The position numbers and the translations under genes are program-made. The notes under the pieces were generated by a model. It saw only the letters and a list, made by a program, of their open reading frames with translations. It did no database searches and was not told the origin of the DNA. A stretch of 64,000 bases of DNA from Cryptomeria japonica. Taxonomy: Eukaryota > Streptophyta > Pinopsida > Cupressales > Cupressaceae. Below are positions 55,350 through 64,000 of this stretch, piece by piece (the first letter of the stretch is position 1; each line of letters opens with the position of its first letter). The stretch is taken from NCBI RefSeq assembly GCF_030272615.1, contig NC_081407.1, positions 147,623,744 to 147,687,743 of the forward strand. Reading direction: 5' to 3'.

Positions 55350-56135
55350 CTCACTGACAAACACATTTACCAAAATCTGCATTGGTGATAGTTGACATGT
55401 TATGTCAACTAGTGAAACATCAGATAAGAGACAAGGAAGATAAGGTTCTCGCCTGATAAAGATGAAGTTCATTGAATGTTGATGACATGGTGTCATCAAG
55501 AGTGGTTACTAATATGAAAGCCCACTAGTAATATGGACAAGGTGTAGGTGCATAAGACTCCTACATGATGAGAATGTGCATGTTTTGGATTGACATGTCT
55601 GAAGACCAGTTTGAGTGTTCCACCGATAGTTCAACATAGAGCAGATATGAGGAGATAACTGGTAGAGTGTGAGACACCGAAAGAGCAGTGAAGTGCAAAC
55701 AAAGGGTTACACCGACAGATTAGAAAAGGTAATGGCAAGAAGGATAACCAACAAGGTTGTTAGTGCCGGTAGGGCTGGTGAACCGATATGGACGTACTGG
55801 TTATGTGTTTGGTCGGTGACCAAGCTAAATTGATAGAGTAATGTGATAAGGAGGATACCGACTGTGATGCCACGTGGAGCTAAGATGGTGAATGTGCATA
55901 GGATGGTGATGTCTAGTGTCAAAGAGGTAGTTGTGATTGGTCCAACATTAATAGTGACTGTGAAGCTTGAGGTAGAGTTGTAGAGGTGTGTGGTTCAAGA
56001 TCCAGGACAAATTGATTATACAGATTAGAGTTGGTGAAGGAAATTGATGAGCCATTTATGGCAATTGACTGAGATGTGCTGATAGACTGGAAGTAGATTA
56101 CCAAAGATAGAAGGTGTGATCAAGAAGGCACATTA
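55350..56135 (+). repeat. Right LTR of V, middle part
   Basis: It continues V's LTR and matches about 14355-15167. Near its start it lacks 27 bases found in the left LTR between two CATCGG words (14357 and 14384). It ends CATTA at 56131-56135, where Z is inserted. Confidence 0.86.
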
Positions 56136-57033
56136 TGTTGGGATCCAAGAACACTAAGAGGGGGGGTTGAATCAGTGTTCTACCGGTAAGATAAGATTTT
56201 ATCCTTTTATACCATACAAATATAAACGGGTAAATAAATAAACATATAACTTGAAGCAAATAAACCATCCACATGAATGAACACCATAACACATACAATT
56301 TATACCTGAAAAACCTCAAAGAGGAAAAAACATGGTGGTATTTGTGACCCACAATATCAGTTCATTGGCCATATGAAAATATATTACATATAATGGGGGC
56401 CTGCACATGCAGGAAGGCACACTACCTAGAGCACGCTACTCATCAATAAAGAGTCTCACTGATTACAAGCTTCTACTGAAGTAAAACAATGAAAATGAAC
56501 TCACAAAATGCATCTAATATGCCAAATAGAGTTTGGGTTCTATATTTGCTCTGTATCGGCTCATAAACCCTGAACACTGCTACCGGTATCACCTTCCCTC
56601 CAAGAATATCTTACAAAAAATTTACAGATCATTGTATGATACAATGTTCGCATATAAATGATCTTCGCATTCACAATCCACATCCACAAGTTCTATCCTT
56701 AAATAAAATCATGATATATTATAATGACCTAACACACTGACCTATATACCCATTACAAACAATATGCCTTATGTCGGCTTACGATGCATTACAAAAGATA
56801 TCCAATGTCGGCCTTTACAATAATTATAAAACGATTTTCTAAATAAATCTTCCTTGATGTCGGCTTCCTTGAAGTACTTGAAGCCGGTGTCGGTGTTAGT
56901 TCCAGTGTAACCTTGGATACTCCAATGCTGGTGTCTGTCGGTAAATGCCTCCTAATGCTGGTATATGACTTCCATCTTATCTTGTTGCCATCAATGACAA
57001 CAAAATGAATCTGATGAGTGTCAATTGCCAACA
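56136..57033 (-). repeat. 3' LTR of Z
   Basis: It pairs with 61309-62210. On the plus strand it begins TGTTGGGATCC and ends AATTGCCAACA. The G-run motif ACTAAGAGGGGGGG is at about 56153-56166. Confidence 0.92.
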
Positions 57034-57200
57034 ATTCTCCCCCTTTGGCATTTATGGAAACACTCATGTGAAAATTGGATTCCCTATTGGTTCAACTGAA
57101 ATATGCTCCCCCTGAAAAATACACTCGTTTTGATATTTTGATGTCCCATATGTTCCTGTCTGATTATTTTTTGATATTTTCACATATATACACTCCCCCT
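57034..57200 (-). promoter_or_regulatory. Polypurine tracts of Z
   Basis: On the minus strand, TGCCAAAGGGGGAGAAT (57034-57050) abuts the LTR. Further tracts lie at about 57104-57113 and 57190-57203. Confidence 0.72.
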
Positions 57201-57325
57201 TTGGCATCAATGCCAAAGACTGATGAAATAATTGAAAGAATTCAGAACAAAAGAATGAATATATATTGTTTGTTTTACCGAAGCTTGACTAACTTCAAAA
57301 GTTTTGGGTAAGCCTTATCCAGCAA

Positions 57326-58054
57326 CTATAGGTATGTATCCCAGCCGGTTTTGAAAGTTTCAGATATGGATGCTAGTCCACTTAGTAAGTGTGCTAGTGT
57401 TTCCTTCTCTTTGACTTTTCTTGATGTGGGTTTAGCAATCATGTCCATACACTCTCTTTTATGTACACCTAGTGAATCCAATCTGGGACTCACCAATCCT
57501 CTAAGATTCCTTTCTCTCTTAATGATTTTATCTCTCTCCCTCTCAAAAGTAAAAATTTGGTTCTCCAAAGATAAAATTTGTCCATCAATAGATGTTGTCA
57601 GTGAGGTTAATCCATCAAAATAATTAGCAATGCTAGCTACCTCATCATGTAATTCCTTTAATTTTCTATCTACATTTACTATAAGAATTTCTATGTTACA
57701 ACAGACCCTATAGATATTTGTACATTGTTTCAAGCAATTCTCAATAAGAACGAGTTTAGCTTCAATTTTCTTTTTATGTGTTTCAATGATTTGGTCAATG
57801 ATGGCTTTCCTAGCCACAATTAATCTTTCTAATGCCTATCGGTTTGATATCCGTTGCAGTGATTGAAAATTGTTAGATATGTGATTTGTTAGTGTTTTAA
57901 GCTTGCCGGAAGGGCTTGCTTCATTCAAAATGACCTGTGTATTAAGAGGATTTAGATGAAAGTGACCAGAATGAGATAGAAGAGGCAATTTTGTTGCATA
58001 TAGATATCTATAAGAAAGCCTTAGTAGAAATTTTGAAGGAAATACCTCTGTCAT
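57326..58054 (-). pseudogene. Z third reading frame, coiled coil, unknown function
   Basis: One minus-strand frame of 243 codons from ATG at 58054 to TAA at 57326, broken only by a stop at about 57836-57838. The N-terminal part is neutral (T-E-V-F-P-S-K-F-L-L-R). The C-terminal part (57817 downward) is strongly charged with heptad-like spacing, for example K-K-I-E-A-K-L-V-L-I-E-N and L-E-N-Q-I-F-T-F-E-R-E-R-D-K-I. No known domain is recognised. It could be the C-terminal part of the second frame's product if the stop at 58147 is a mutation, but a hairpin and direct repeat lie between. Confidence 0.5.
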
Positions 58055-58094
58055 TGTACAATAAAAATTGTTAGATATGTGATTTGTTAGTGTT
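57866..58094. repeat. 31-bp direct repeat pair in Z
   Basis: The words at 57866-57896 and 58064-58094 are identical over 31 bases (beginning AAAATTGTTAGATATG), 198 bases apart. The second copy abuts the hairpin. Confidence 0.9.
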
Positions 58095-58095
58095 G

Positions 58096-58148
58096 AATTA
58101 ATTGATGAAATTTTAAAATTCTATCCTTTGTAATTTCATCAATTAATT
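58096..58148. repeat. 17-bp perfect inverted repeat (hairpin)
   Basis: AATTAATTGATGAAATT at 58096-58112 and its exact reverse complement at 58132-58148, with a 19-base loop. It overlaps the stop codon of Z's second frame. Confidence 0.9.
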
Positions 58149-59728
58149 AAACATAGGTCATTTTGGTCTTACTAGACTCAGTATCATCACTCTTCTTCTT
58201 TTTGCTTGGGGTTGCTGAAGTAGATGTAACTGGTTTTCTCTTTTGTATAGGCTTCCTTGTCGGAGGTGGCGGTGCAGTAGGTTTAGTTGCCTTTCTAACA
58301 AGTCTCCTCCTAGGCTCCACCTTCTTCTTCTCTATCAGTGGTTGATCTACTTTCTTCATTTGTACCCTTCTGAAAGCTAGAGGTTCATTGTCCTCAAGGT
58401 TAGAATCAAAAGTGATGGTAGAAATGTAAGCTTCAAGCTTCTTTCCTTCTGCAGTACTAGCCATTGCCAGTTTGGATCCAAAGCCCAATTGAGTGTGTAT
58501 CTTATGAACTACATCCTATATATATGTAGATATCTTATCTATTTTCTTCTCCTCTCTCTTCTTGTTGAAGCCAATTTTGACTTCAAAGGCCTTCTCTTCT
58601 ATCATGCAAAAATGATCGGTTTTGTCATCCAATGGGGCATCTAGCAGAATTTTTGCATAGAGGTCCAGAATGTTATCATCCGCCTCATATACAAGTTCTG
58701 TAACCTATATGGTCCTTGGTTCAACTGCTTCCATGAGGGTTTCATTGGTCTTCATCATGAAATAGATATCAGTGGAGTACTTCCCCATAATTTTCTTTGA
58801 TAACCTCTTCCTCTACCTCATGTTTTCTTGGAATGTTTTGAAATAACCCCAATGGTTCTCATCTCTACCAGTACCAAGACCAGTGATTGCTTCCTTGATC
58901 TACCTACCTTCCAGTATGTCATGATCCCAACACTTCTTTCCTAGACCAGGTAGCTTATTCAGAAAGTAAAGCATTAAACAAACAATCAAATTTCCGTACC
59001 TAAAAGTTTCTTTCTTAACTCCCTTGATCTTTCCAAGGTTTGACATCAATTTACTCCCCAACTATTCACATAAATCATATTTTGCATCATTCCTCAACAT
59101 CTGATATGCAACATGAATGTAAGAACTAGCAATATAATTCAATTGGCTAGATTGAGTTACCTTATAACCTATTATCATGCTTGCAAATTTCACATTAGTG
59201 TCGGTGATTGTGCTGATCCTCATTGATCTGCTATCATGAGTTGCATCGGTGAGTTTCTCAACTTTAGTGTTGGAAATTTTCTTGTCTAATTTTGGGTAAG
59301 ATAGTGACTTCTTGAATATCTTCCTTGGTGATCATGTAAGGCCGATCTAGCCAGATGAACTCATTGTGAACCCTGCTTAGAACGCATCTGATGATCTCAT
59401 CTTTGAATTCCAGTATGTACTGAATACTAGTTAACCCTAGATCCTCAATTGCTTTGTATTCCGGCTTGATAGTTTCGGAGCTGCTCAGTATCACAGATTG
59501 ATACATGCCTTTGATTTCCTCTATGGCTAGATCCTCCAGGGTACAGTGAATGTATGACCTCACATCTTCAACATACATCACACCATCAGGAACCCTAGAA
59601 AATGCACCCATAGAGTCTTCTTTCTTAGCAATCAGGGGAACCTCCTTGAATACGGGCCTTAGCCTATCCTTAACTTTGACAATGGTTGTATTTGCAATAA
59701 AATTAGGAGATGAAGATCTAGATGCCAT
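58147..59728 (-). pseudogene. Z second reading frame, ~530 codons, unknown function
   Basis: It starts at M-A-S-R-S-S-S-P-N-F (about 59728). It runs open to near 59290, where a one-base shift occurs, and continues in another frame to TAA at 58147-58149. Roughly five in-frame stops interrupt it. The middle has E-F-I-W-L-D-R-P-Y-M-I-T-K-E-D-I and later L-M-L-Y-F-L-N-K-L-P-G-L-G. The end is basic: K-K-K-V-E-P-R-R-R-L-V-R-K and a Pro/Lys/Ser-rich tail resembling a nuclear-targeting signal. I see no RT, integrase or protease motif. The texture recalls the 'putative plant transposon protein' type of domain, but this is a weak impression. Confidence 0.6.
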
Positions 59729-60049
59729 TTTTGATGAATACCTAAAAGTGAACACCGGTGGAAGATTGATTGCTTCTCATATAACTGCTCGAAATCATTT
59801 CAGAATGCCTTTGCTCACTCTTAATTCACCTAAAATTCACCTTTACTTCACTCTGAATGCTTGAATGCAAGGTGAGTGAAAATGAATCCACTTTCCCTTT
59901 TTATCAGCGAATAAAACCCTAATCTTTCTCTTTCATAAATGCTTCATGATCTACCCTACCGGATGTTGGTTTCATAGTCTTACATCAGGTGAACCTTCAA
60001 CAATGATGAACTCAACTTTCTAGATCTCTTTTGATCTCCTCTAGGGGAA

Positions 60050-61260
60050 TATGTAATATTTGCAATGAATCTGCCAATCCCTAAGGCTTATTCCTCAGTT
60101 ACCAGTGGAATTTCCCACTAGTGCAGGAATGCTATGTTCTACCAGTGGAGTTACCGGTGTTGTTGCATTTTCACTTGGTTCTTTAGTTTTTCTAACCCAT
60201 CTCTTGGTGTGGTCTTGTTGTATTTCATCTACCTTTTGCTTTCCTTTCTCATTATCTTTATCATTGCTAATCGGTTGAGTCTTGCTTCTATAGTACTTAG
60301 CAATATGACCTATTTTGTTGCATGCATAACATGTAACATTGTTCTTTTGAATTGCTTTGACATATCCGCTGTCATTCCTTGACCTACATTGATTAGCCAA
60401 ATGACCAAATTTTCCACATGCATGACATTTGACATTCATTCTGCAATATTCTTATCTATGACCATATTTCTTGCAATTTGTGCATTGACCGGGAACAGAA
60501 TTGTAGTTTTGATTTACTCTATTTCTACATTGTTTAGTCATATGCCCAAATTTATTACAAACAAAGCATCTACCATTGAATTTATAAGCATTATTTTGCC
60601 TTACCAGTTTCCTCTAGTCTGATGAGTTCTTCATACCAGTTGTCTGATCTTCATTTGTAGTACCAGAGCTTTCACCTTATACAAATCCAAGTCCTCTAGA
60701 ATCATCATTCTCCCTTTGTCTTTTCAATAAGTCATCCAGTTGTGCAACACTAATCTTGAATTTTTCTTTATACTCACTTGCAGTAGTCAGATCATCTCTC
60801 ACAGTAGTTATTTGTCTTTCAAGATCTTATTCATTATTCTGGGAGTGTGCCAAATTAGTTCTCAATAGATTATTCTCATGAGTCAATCTGCCACATTCAT
60901 CAAATTTGTTCTTTGGAGATATAACAAGATTATCTTCCTTCTTCTTTCTATCCTCAATATCATTTGATAACCTCATAGTCAGGTCTTGCATTTCATTCTT
61001 CATGAGCATGTTTACTTGACTTAGTTTATGACATTGTTCCTTAAGTATATTTTTCTCCTCATCATCTAGGTTTTGCAAAAGTTCATTTCTCTTGGCTTGG
61101 GCTGATGATAACCTTTCTTGCAGGACAAGGATGAATTCATTAGCAAAATTCAATTCATCTCCCAGTTTCAAGTTCTTCATTCTTTCAACATCATAATCCT
61201 CAAGAACCATCTCAAGTTGCTTCTACATAGCCATGTTCAAAGATTCCAGTTTCAGGATCT
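60050..61260 (-). pseudogene. Z Gag-like protein: coiled coil plus four zinc knuckles
   Basis: The frame begins close to the PBS. At 61210-60827 it is a charged coiled coil (L-V-L-Q-E-R-L-S-S-A-Q-A-K-R; N-M-L-M-K-N-E-M-Q-D-L). A motif L-D-D-L-L-K-R-Q-R-E-D-D-S-R-G-L-G-F follows at about 60690-60745, the counterpart of the SKQ...GLG motif in V and Y. Four CCHC knuckles follow between 60575 and 60280: C-F-V-C, C-T-N-C (with a stop after G-H-R), C-H-A-C and C-Y-A-C (last Cys is Tyr). The N-terminal UBN2 Gag domain is missing. Such a protein could bind RNA but not form a shell alone. Confidence 0.78.
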
Positions 61261-61288
61261 TCCTCAAGCTATTAAACTTCTTCTGAGG

Positions 61289-61306
61289 AACTAGGCTCTA
61301 ATACCA
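61289..61306 (-). promoter_or_regulatory. Primer-binding site of Z
   Basis: On the minus strand it reads TGGTATTAGAGCCTAGTT, two bases after the 5' LTR; one base differs from the methionine-tRNA-type site. Confidence 0.82.
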
Positions 61307-61308
61307 AA

Positions 61309-62210
61309 TGTTGGGATCCAAGAACACTGAGAGGGGGGTGGGGGTGAATCAATGTTCTGCCGGTAAGATAAGGTTTTATCCTTTTATACCATACACATAT
61401 AAACAGGTAAATAAATAAACATATAAGTTGAAGCAAATAAACAATCCACATGAATGAACACCATAACACATACAATTTATACATGGAAAACCTCAAAGAG
61501 GAAAAACCATGGTGGGATTTGTGACCCACAATATCAGTTCATTGGCCATATGAAAAGATATTACATATAATGGGGGCCTACACATGTAGGAAGGCACACT
61601 GCCTAGAGCACACTACTCATCACTAAAGAGTCTCACTGACTACAAGTTTCTGCTGAAGTAAAACAATGAAAATGAACTTGCAAAATGCATCTATTATGCC
61701 AAAGAGAGTTCCAGTTCTAGCTTTGCTTTGTACCGGTTCATAAAACCTGAACATTTCTACTGGTATCACATTCCCTCCAAGAATGTCTTACAAAACATTT
61801 ACATATCATTGCATGATGCAATGTTTGCATACAAATGATCTTCGCATTCAAAAGCCACATCCACAAGTTCTATCCTCACATAAAATCATGATATATCATA
61901 ATGACCTAACACACTGACCTATATACCCATTACAAACAATATACCTTATGTCAGCTTACAATACATTACAAAAGATATCTAATGTCAGCCTTGACAATAA
62001 TTACAAAATAATTTTCTAAACAAATCTTCCTTGATGTCAGCTTCCTTGAAGTACTTGATGTCAGTGCCAGTGCCAGCGCTGGTGTAACCCTGGATACTCC
62101 AATGCCGATGTCTGCCGGTAAATGCCTCCTAATGCCAGTATATGACTTCCATCTGATCTTGTTGCCATCAATGACAACAAAATGAATCTGATGAGTGTCA
62201 ATTGCCAACA
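61309..62210 (-). repeat. 5' LTR of Z
   Basis: It pairs with 56136-57033 with scattered differences. It starts TGTTGGGATCC and ends ATTGCCAACA on the plus strand. The G-run motif here is expanded (about 61327-61343). Confidence 0.92.
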
Positions 62211-62215
62211 TGTTC

Positions 62216-63221
62216 AAGGTGGAGGTGTACAGTTGGTTGTCTAGGAGATCAGATCGGGCAAGATCTGATTGGATTTGGTTTTCCTCGAGGATTATGAGGA
62301 AACCCTAACCACCTATAATTTGAATGGGATTTTGGCAGGAAAACCATGCTATAAATATGCAGGCCAAAGACATAATTAAGGTCCTACTGTATAGAAGAAT
62401 ATTGTGCTGCTGTGAAGTGTATTACTTCTGCATGTGAGAAGCAAATCAGTCAAGTGCACAAAGTATATTTGAGAAGAGACTGAGTGTGAGGGTGAACCTG
62501 GTTGAAGTGTTCAATTGGTAGTAGAGCAGAACCGGTAGTATCCATACTGGTAGAGAAGAAATGAAGAAAGCTGCAAAGAAGACAAACATAGAACTGATAG
62601 AGTGTTGTACTGGTGAAGAGCAGAGAGTAAAGTGGAGATACAATAGAGAAAAAGAAGAGGATAGGTGTACTAGTAGAGTCTATCAACAAGCAAAGTAGTA
62701 GATGAGAGAAGTAGAAGAGTGAGTTGGTGTAGCATAGAGGGCATCTCACTGGCATAGTAAGGTATATAAAATGGTTGCAAGATTCACTTGTAATGAGACA
62801 ACTATTTTTGTAATTGAAGTTATCATTGTGATCACTGAGTTGCATCTCGGTGCAGGGGTTGTAGCTCCTTTGGGTTGTAGACCATAAATAAGTTAGGGGT
62901 TGGTGCCCTAAATCAAGTATCGTAGCTCCTTGGGTTGGTGTCCTAAACATTGTAAAAAAGTTTTGATTGTGAGGCTGGATTGGAGCAGTACTCTCCAACA
63001 ACAATGCTCACTGAGATTTTTCCCATCTTGGATTTTCCTCATACATCCTAGTGTTATGTGTTTTTCCTTTGTGTGAATGCATTTGTGTTTAGTCTCCTCT
63101 CTAATCGGTAAGTTTACATTCATCCAGATGTGTTAATCAGTATGCTCACATAGGATAGTTAATGGGAAAAGTTTGAGAACCACTGATTCACCCCCCTCTC
63201 AGTGGTGCATTGTGTCTAACA
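62216..63221 (+). repeat. Right LTR of V, last part
   Basis: It matches about 15168-15751 and then 22422-22859. It therefore shows the uninterrupted sequence at W's insertion point (ACAAC at 62798-62802). A TATA box is near 62350. It ends GTGTCTAACA at 63221, followed by CTAAT, V's right target duplication. Confidence 0.9.
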
Positions 63222-64000
63222 CTAATAATTTTCTCCATCAAACATTTCTACTGATTTTTCTGAGATCTGTGGTTGAACATTTGTAGGCTTTCCATATGAT
63301 TTGGGTGAAAGTGGAAAGTTATGTAAAGAATACTTTTCCATTCCTTCATCATTTAGTTTGATATTTTTCTCAAAGGTTTCCCATAATGTTTTTTGAATTT
63401 CTTTGGTGGGATAGATTGATTCTCCGTTATGTGAAACTCTTGCATCTTATGTTGGTTTCAGATTATTGCAATATTGACCGAAGTCTACAACTATAGTAAC
63501 TTCTTGTCCATTATGAGGAAACTTACACACTGGTGATATGTAGAAGGAATTGCTTGCATGTCATGAATCCATGGTCTTCCCAGAAGAATGTTATAAGATA
63601 GATTCAAGTCTAAAACCTGGCATAATGTATTCCTTTCCATAGGTCCTATTTTGATTGGTAACACCACAGTTCCTTTAGAAGAACACTATTCTTCATCATA
63701 AGCCTTATAGGTTATTTTCTTCTTTGGATCTACTATATTTTCCGAATATCCCAAAGCCTATTAAATTTAATGCATAAATTTTTAAGCAAGCTCCACCATC
63801 TATGAGTACGCATTTGACATGAGTTTTATGAATTGTGACTTCAACATGTAAGGGAGCATTGTGAGGGTTTTGCAAGGATGTGTCATCATTTTCATAAAAG
63901 GATAAGAAATGAGGGGCTATAAGGTGTCCCACCATGTTTCCAAACTAATCCACATCCAGGTCTTTTGAAACTGTTGTTTCCGTTAGAGCTTTCTCCAATT
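63222..64000 (-). pseudogene. Tat-like element resumes: aspartic protease region
   Basis: On the minus strand, A-P-L-H-V-E-V-T-I-H-K-T-H-V-K and V-L-I-D-G-G-A-C (Asp at 63798-63800) form the protease active site, D-x-G-A type. After a one-base shift near 63750, the segment shows L-G-R-P-W-I-H-D-M at about 63555-63590, the distal protease motif. Stops lie near 63690 and 63500. The frame continues to 63222, where V interrupts it; the next part of the gene is the G-patch at 13577. Gag lies beyond the window edge. The same element is therefore present on both sides of the nested block. Confidence 0.82.

Larger units (their letters stand above)
56136..62210 (-). mobile_element. Element Z: non-autonomous Copia-like element with an unusual second ORF
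   Basis: On the minus strand it has a 5' LTR (62210-61309), PBS (61306 downward), Gag-like frame, a second frame of about 530 codons, a third coiled-coil frame, purine tracts and a 3' LTR (57033-56136). The LTRs are 902 and 898 bp. No integrase, RT, RNase H or protease motif is seen in the 4.3-kb interior. The flanks are CATTA (56131-56135) and TGTTC (62211-62215), which can both derive from CGTTA, the sequence of the empty site at 15163-15167. I do not recognise the family. Confidence 0.88.
13578..63221 (+). mobile_element. Element V: gag-only Copia-like retrotransposon holding four nested insertions
   Basis: The outer ends are TATTGGCATTGTG (13578) and GTGTCTAACA (63221), the two ends of an LTR also seen entire at the internal borders (22859 and 25926). 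The LTRs are about 2.6 kb after removing insertions: left 13578-15751 plus 22422-22859, right 25926-26702 plus 55350-56135 plus 62216-63221. The interior is 22860-25925 and encodes only Gag. W lies in the left LTR; X with Y, and Z, lie in the right LTR. V's own DNA is about 8.2 kb of the 49.6 kb. The family is not one I can name. Confidence 0.88.

Noticed and set aside
59550-60622. Plus-strand hydrophobic frames at 59550, 60134 and 60389
   Set aside because: They are the complement of Z's second frame and zinc-knuckle Gag; the apparent membrane character comes from reading Lys/Glu-rich codons in antisense.
62450-63004. 184-codon minus-strand frame near the end of the block
   Set aside because: It lies in V's right LTR (and partly recurs in the left LTR), without start context, domain or conserved frame.

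Overview
The window is repetitive nuclear DNA from a seed plant with a large genome. I found no cellular protein gene, rRNA or tRNA. Everything I could assign belongs to LTR retrotransposons, most carrying stop codons and frameshifts. The lack of genes, the depth of nesting and the Copia LTR style would fit a conifer or other gymnosperm, but the sequence does not prove the species.

Layout. (1) 1 to about 5.9 kb, plus strand: the 3' part of a Ty3/gypsy chromovirus (protease end, RT, RNase H, integrase, chromodomain, PPT, start of the 3' LTR). (2) About 6.1-13.577 kb, minus strand: the 3' part of a Tat/Ogre-like Ty3/gypsy element (G-patch, acidic linker, RT, two RNase H domains, integrase, A-rich tract). 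(3) 13.578-63.221 kb: a 49.6-kb block that splits the Tat element. (4) 63.222-64.0 kb, minus strand: the protease of the same Tat element, which resumes at the far side of the block. The block is flanked by CTAAC/CTAAT, a decayed 5-bp target duplication.

The block is one Copia-like element, here called V, with four further insertions. V (plus) has about 2.6-kb LTRs and a 3.07-kb interior that encodes only Gag. W (plus, 15752-22416, duplication ACAAC) sits in V's left LTR. X (minus, 26703-47095, duplication TATGT/TGTGT) sits in V's right LTR. Y (minus, 47096-55339, duplication CAACA) landed on the last five bases of X. Z (minus, 56136-62210) sits further along V's right LTR. X's RNase H is split by a 13.0-kb non-coding LARD-type element (28648-41647, duplication CTTAG), and the coding frame resumes exactly on its other side.

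W, X and Y are autonomous-type Ty1/copia elements, now decayed. V and Z lack integrase and RT and would have needed a helper. V, Y and Z share a Gag motif, which makes a Y-like element the best helper candidate. All five carry several AAAGGGGGAGA-like purine tracts before the 3' LTR, a C-run/CTCTCAGT motif near the LTR end and many ACCGGT sites or their decay products; these traits recall Sireviruses. Z is the least familiar: it has a Gag with four zinc knuckles but no capsid-like domain, then a roughly 530-codon second reading frame of unknown function, a 17-bp hairpin and a coiled-coil reading frame.
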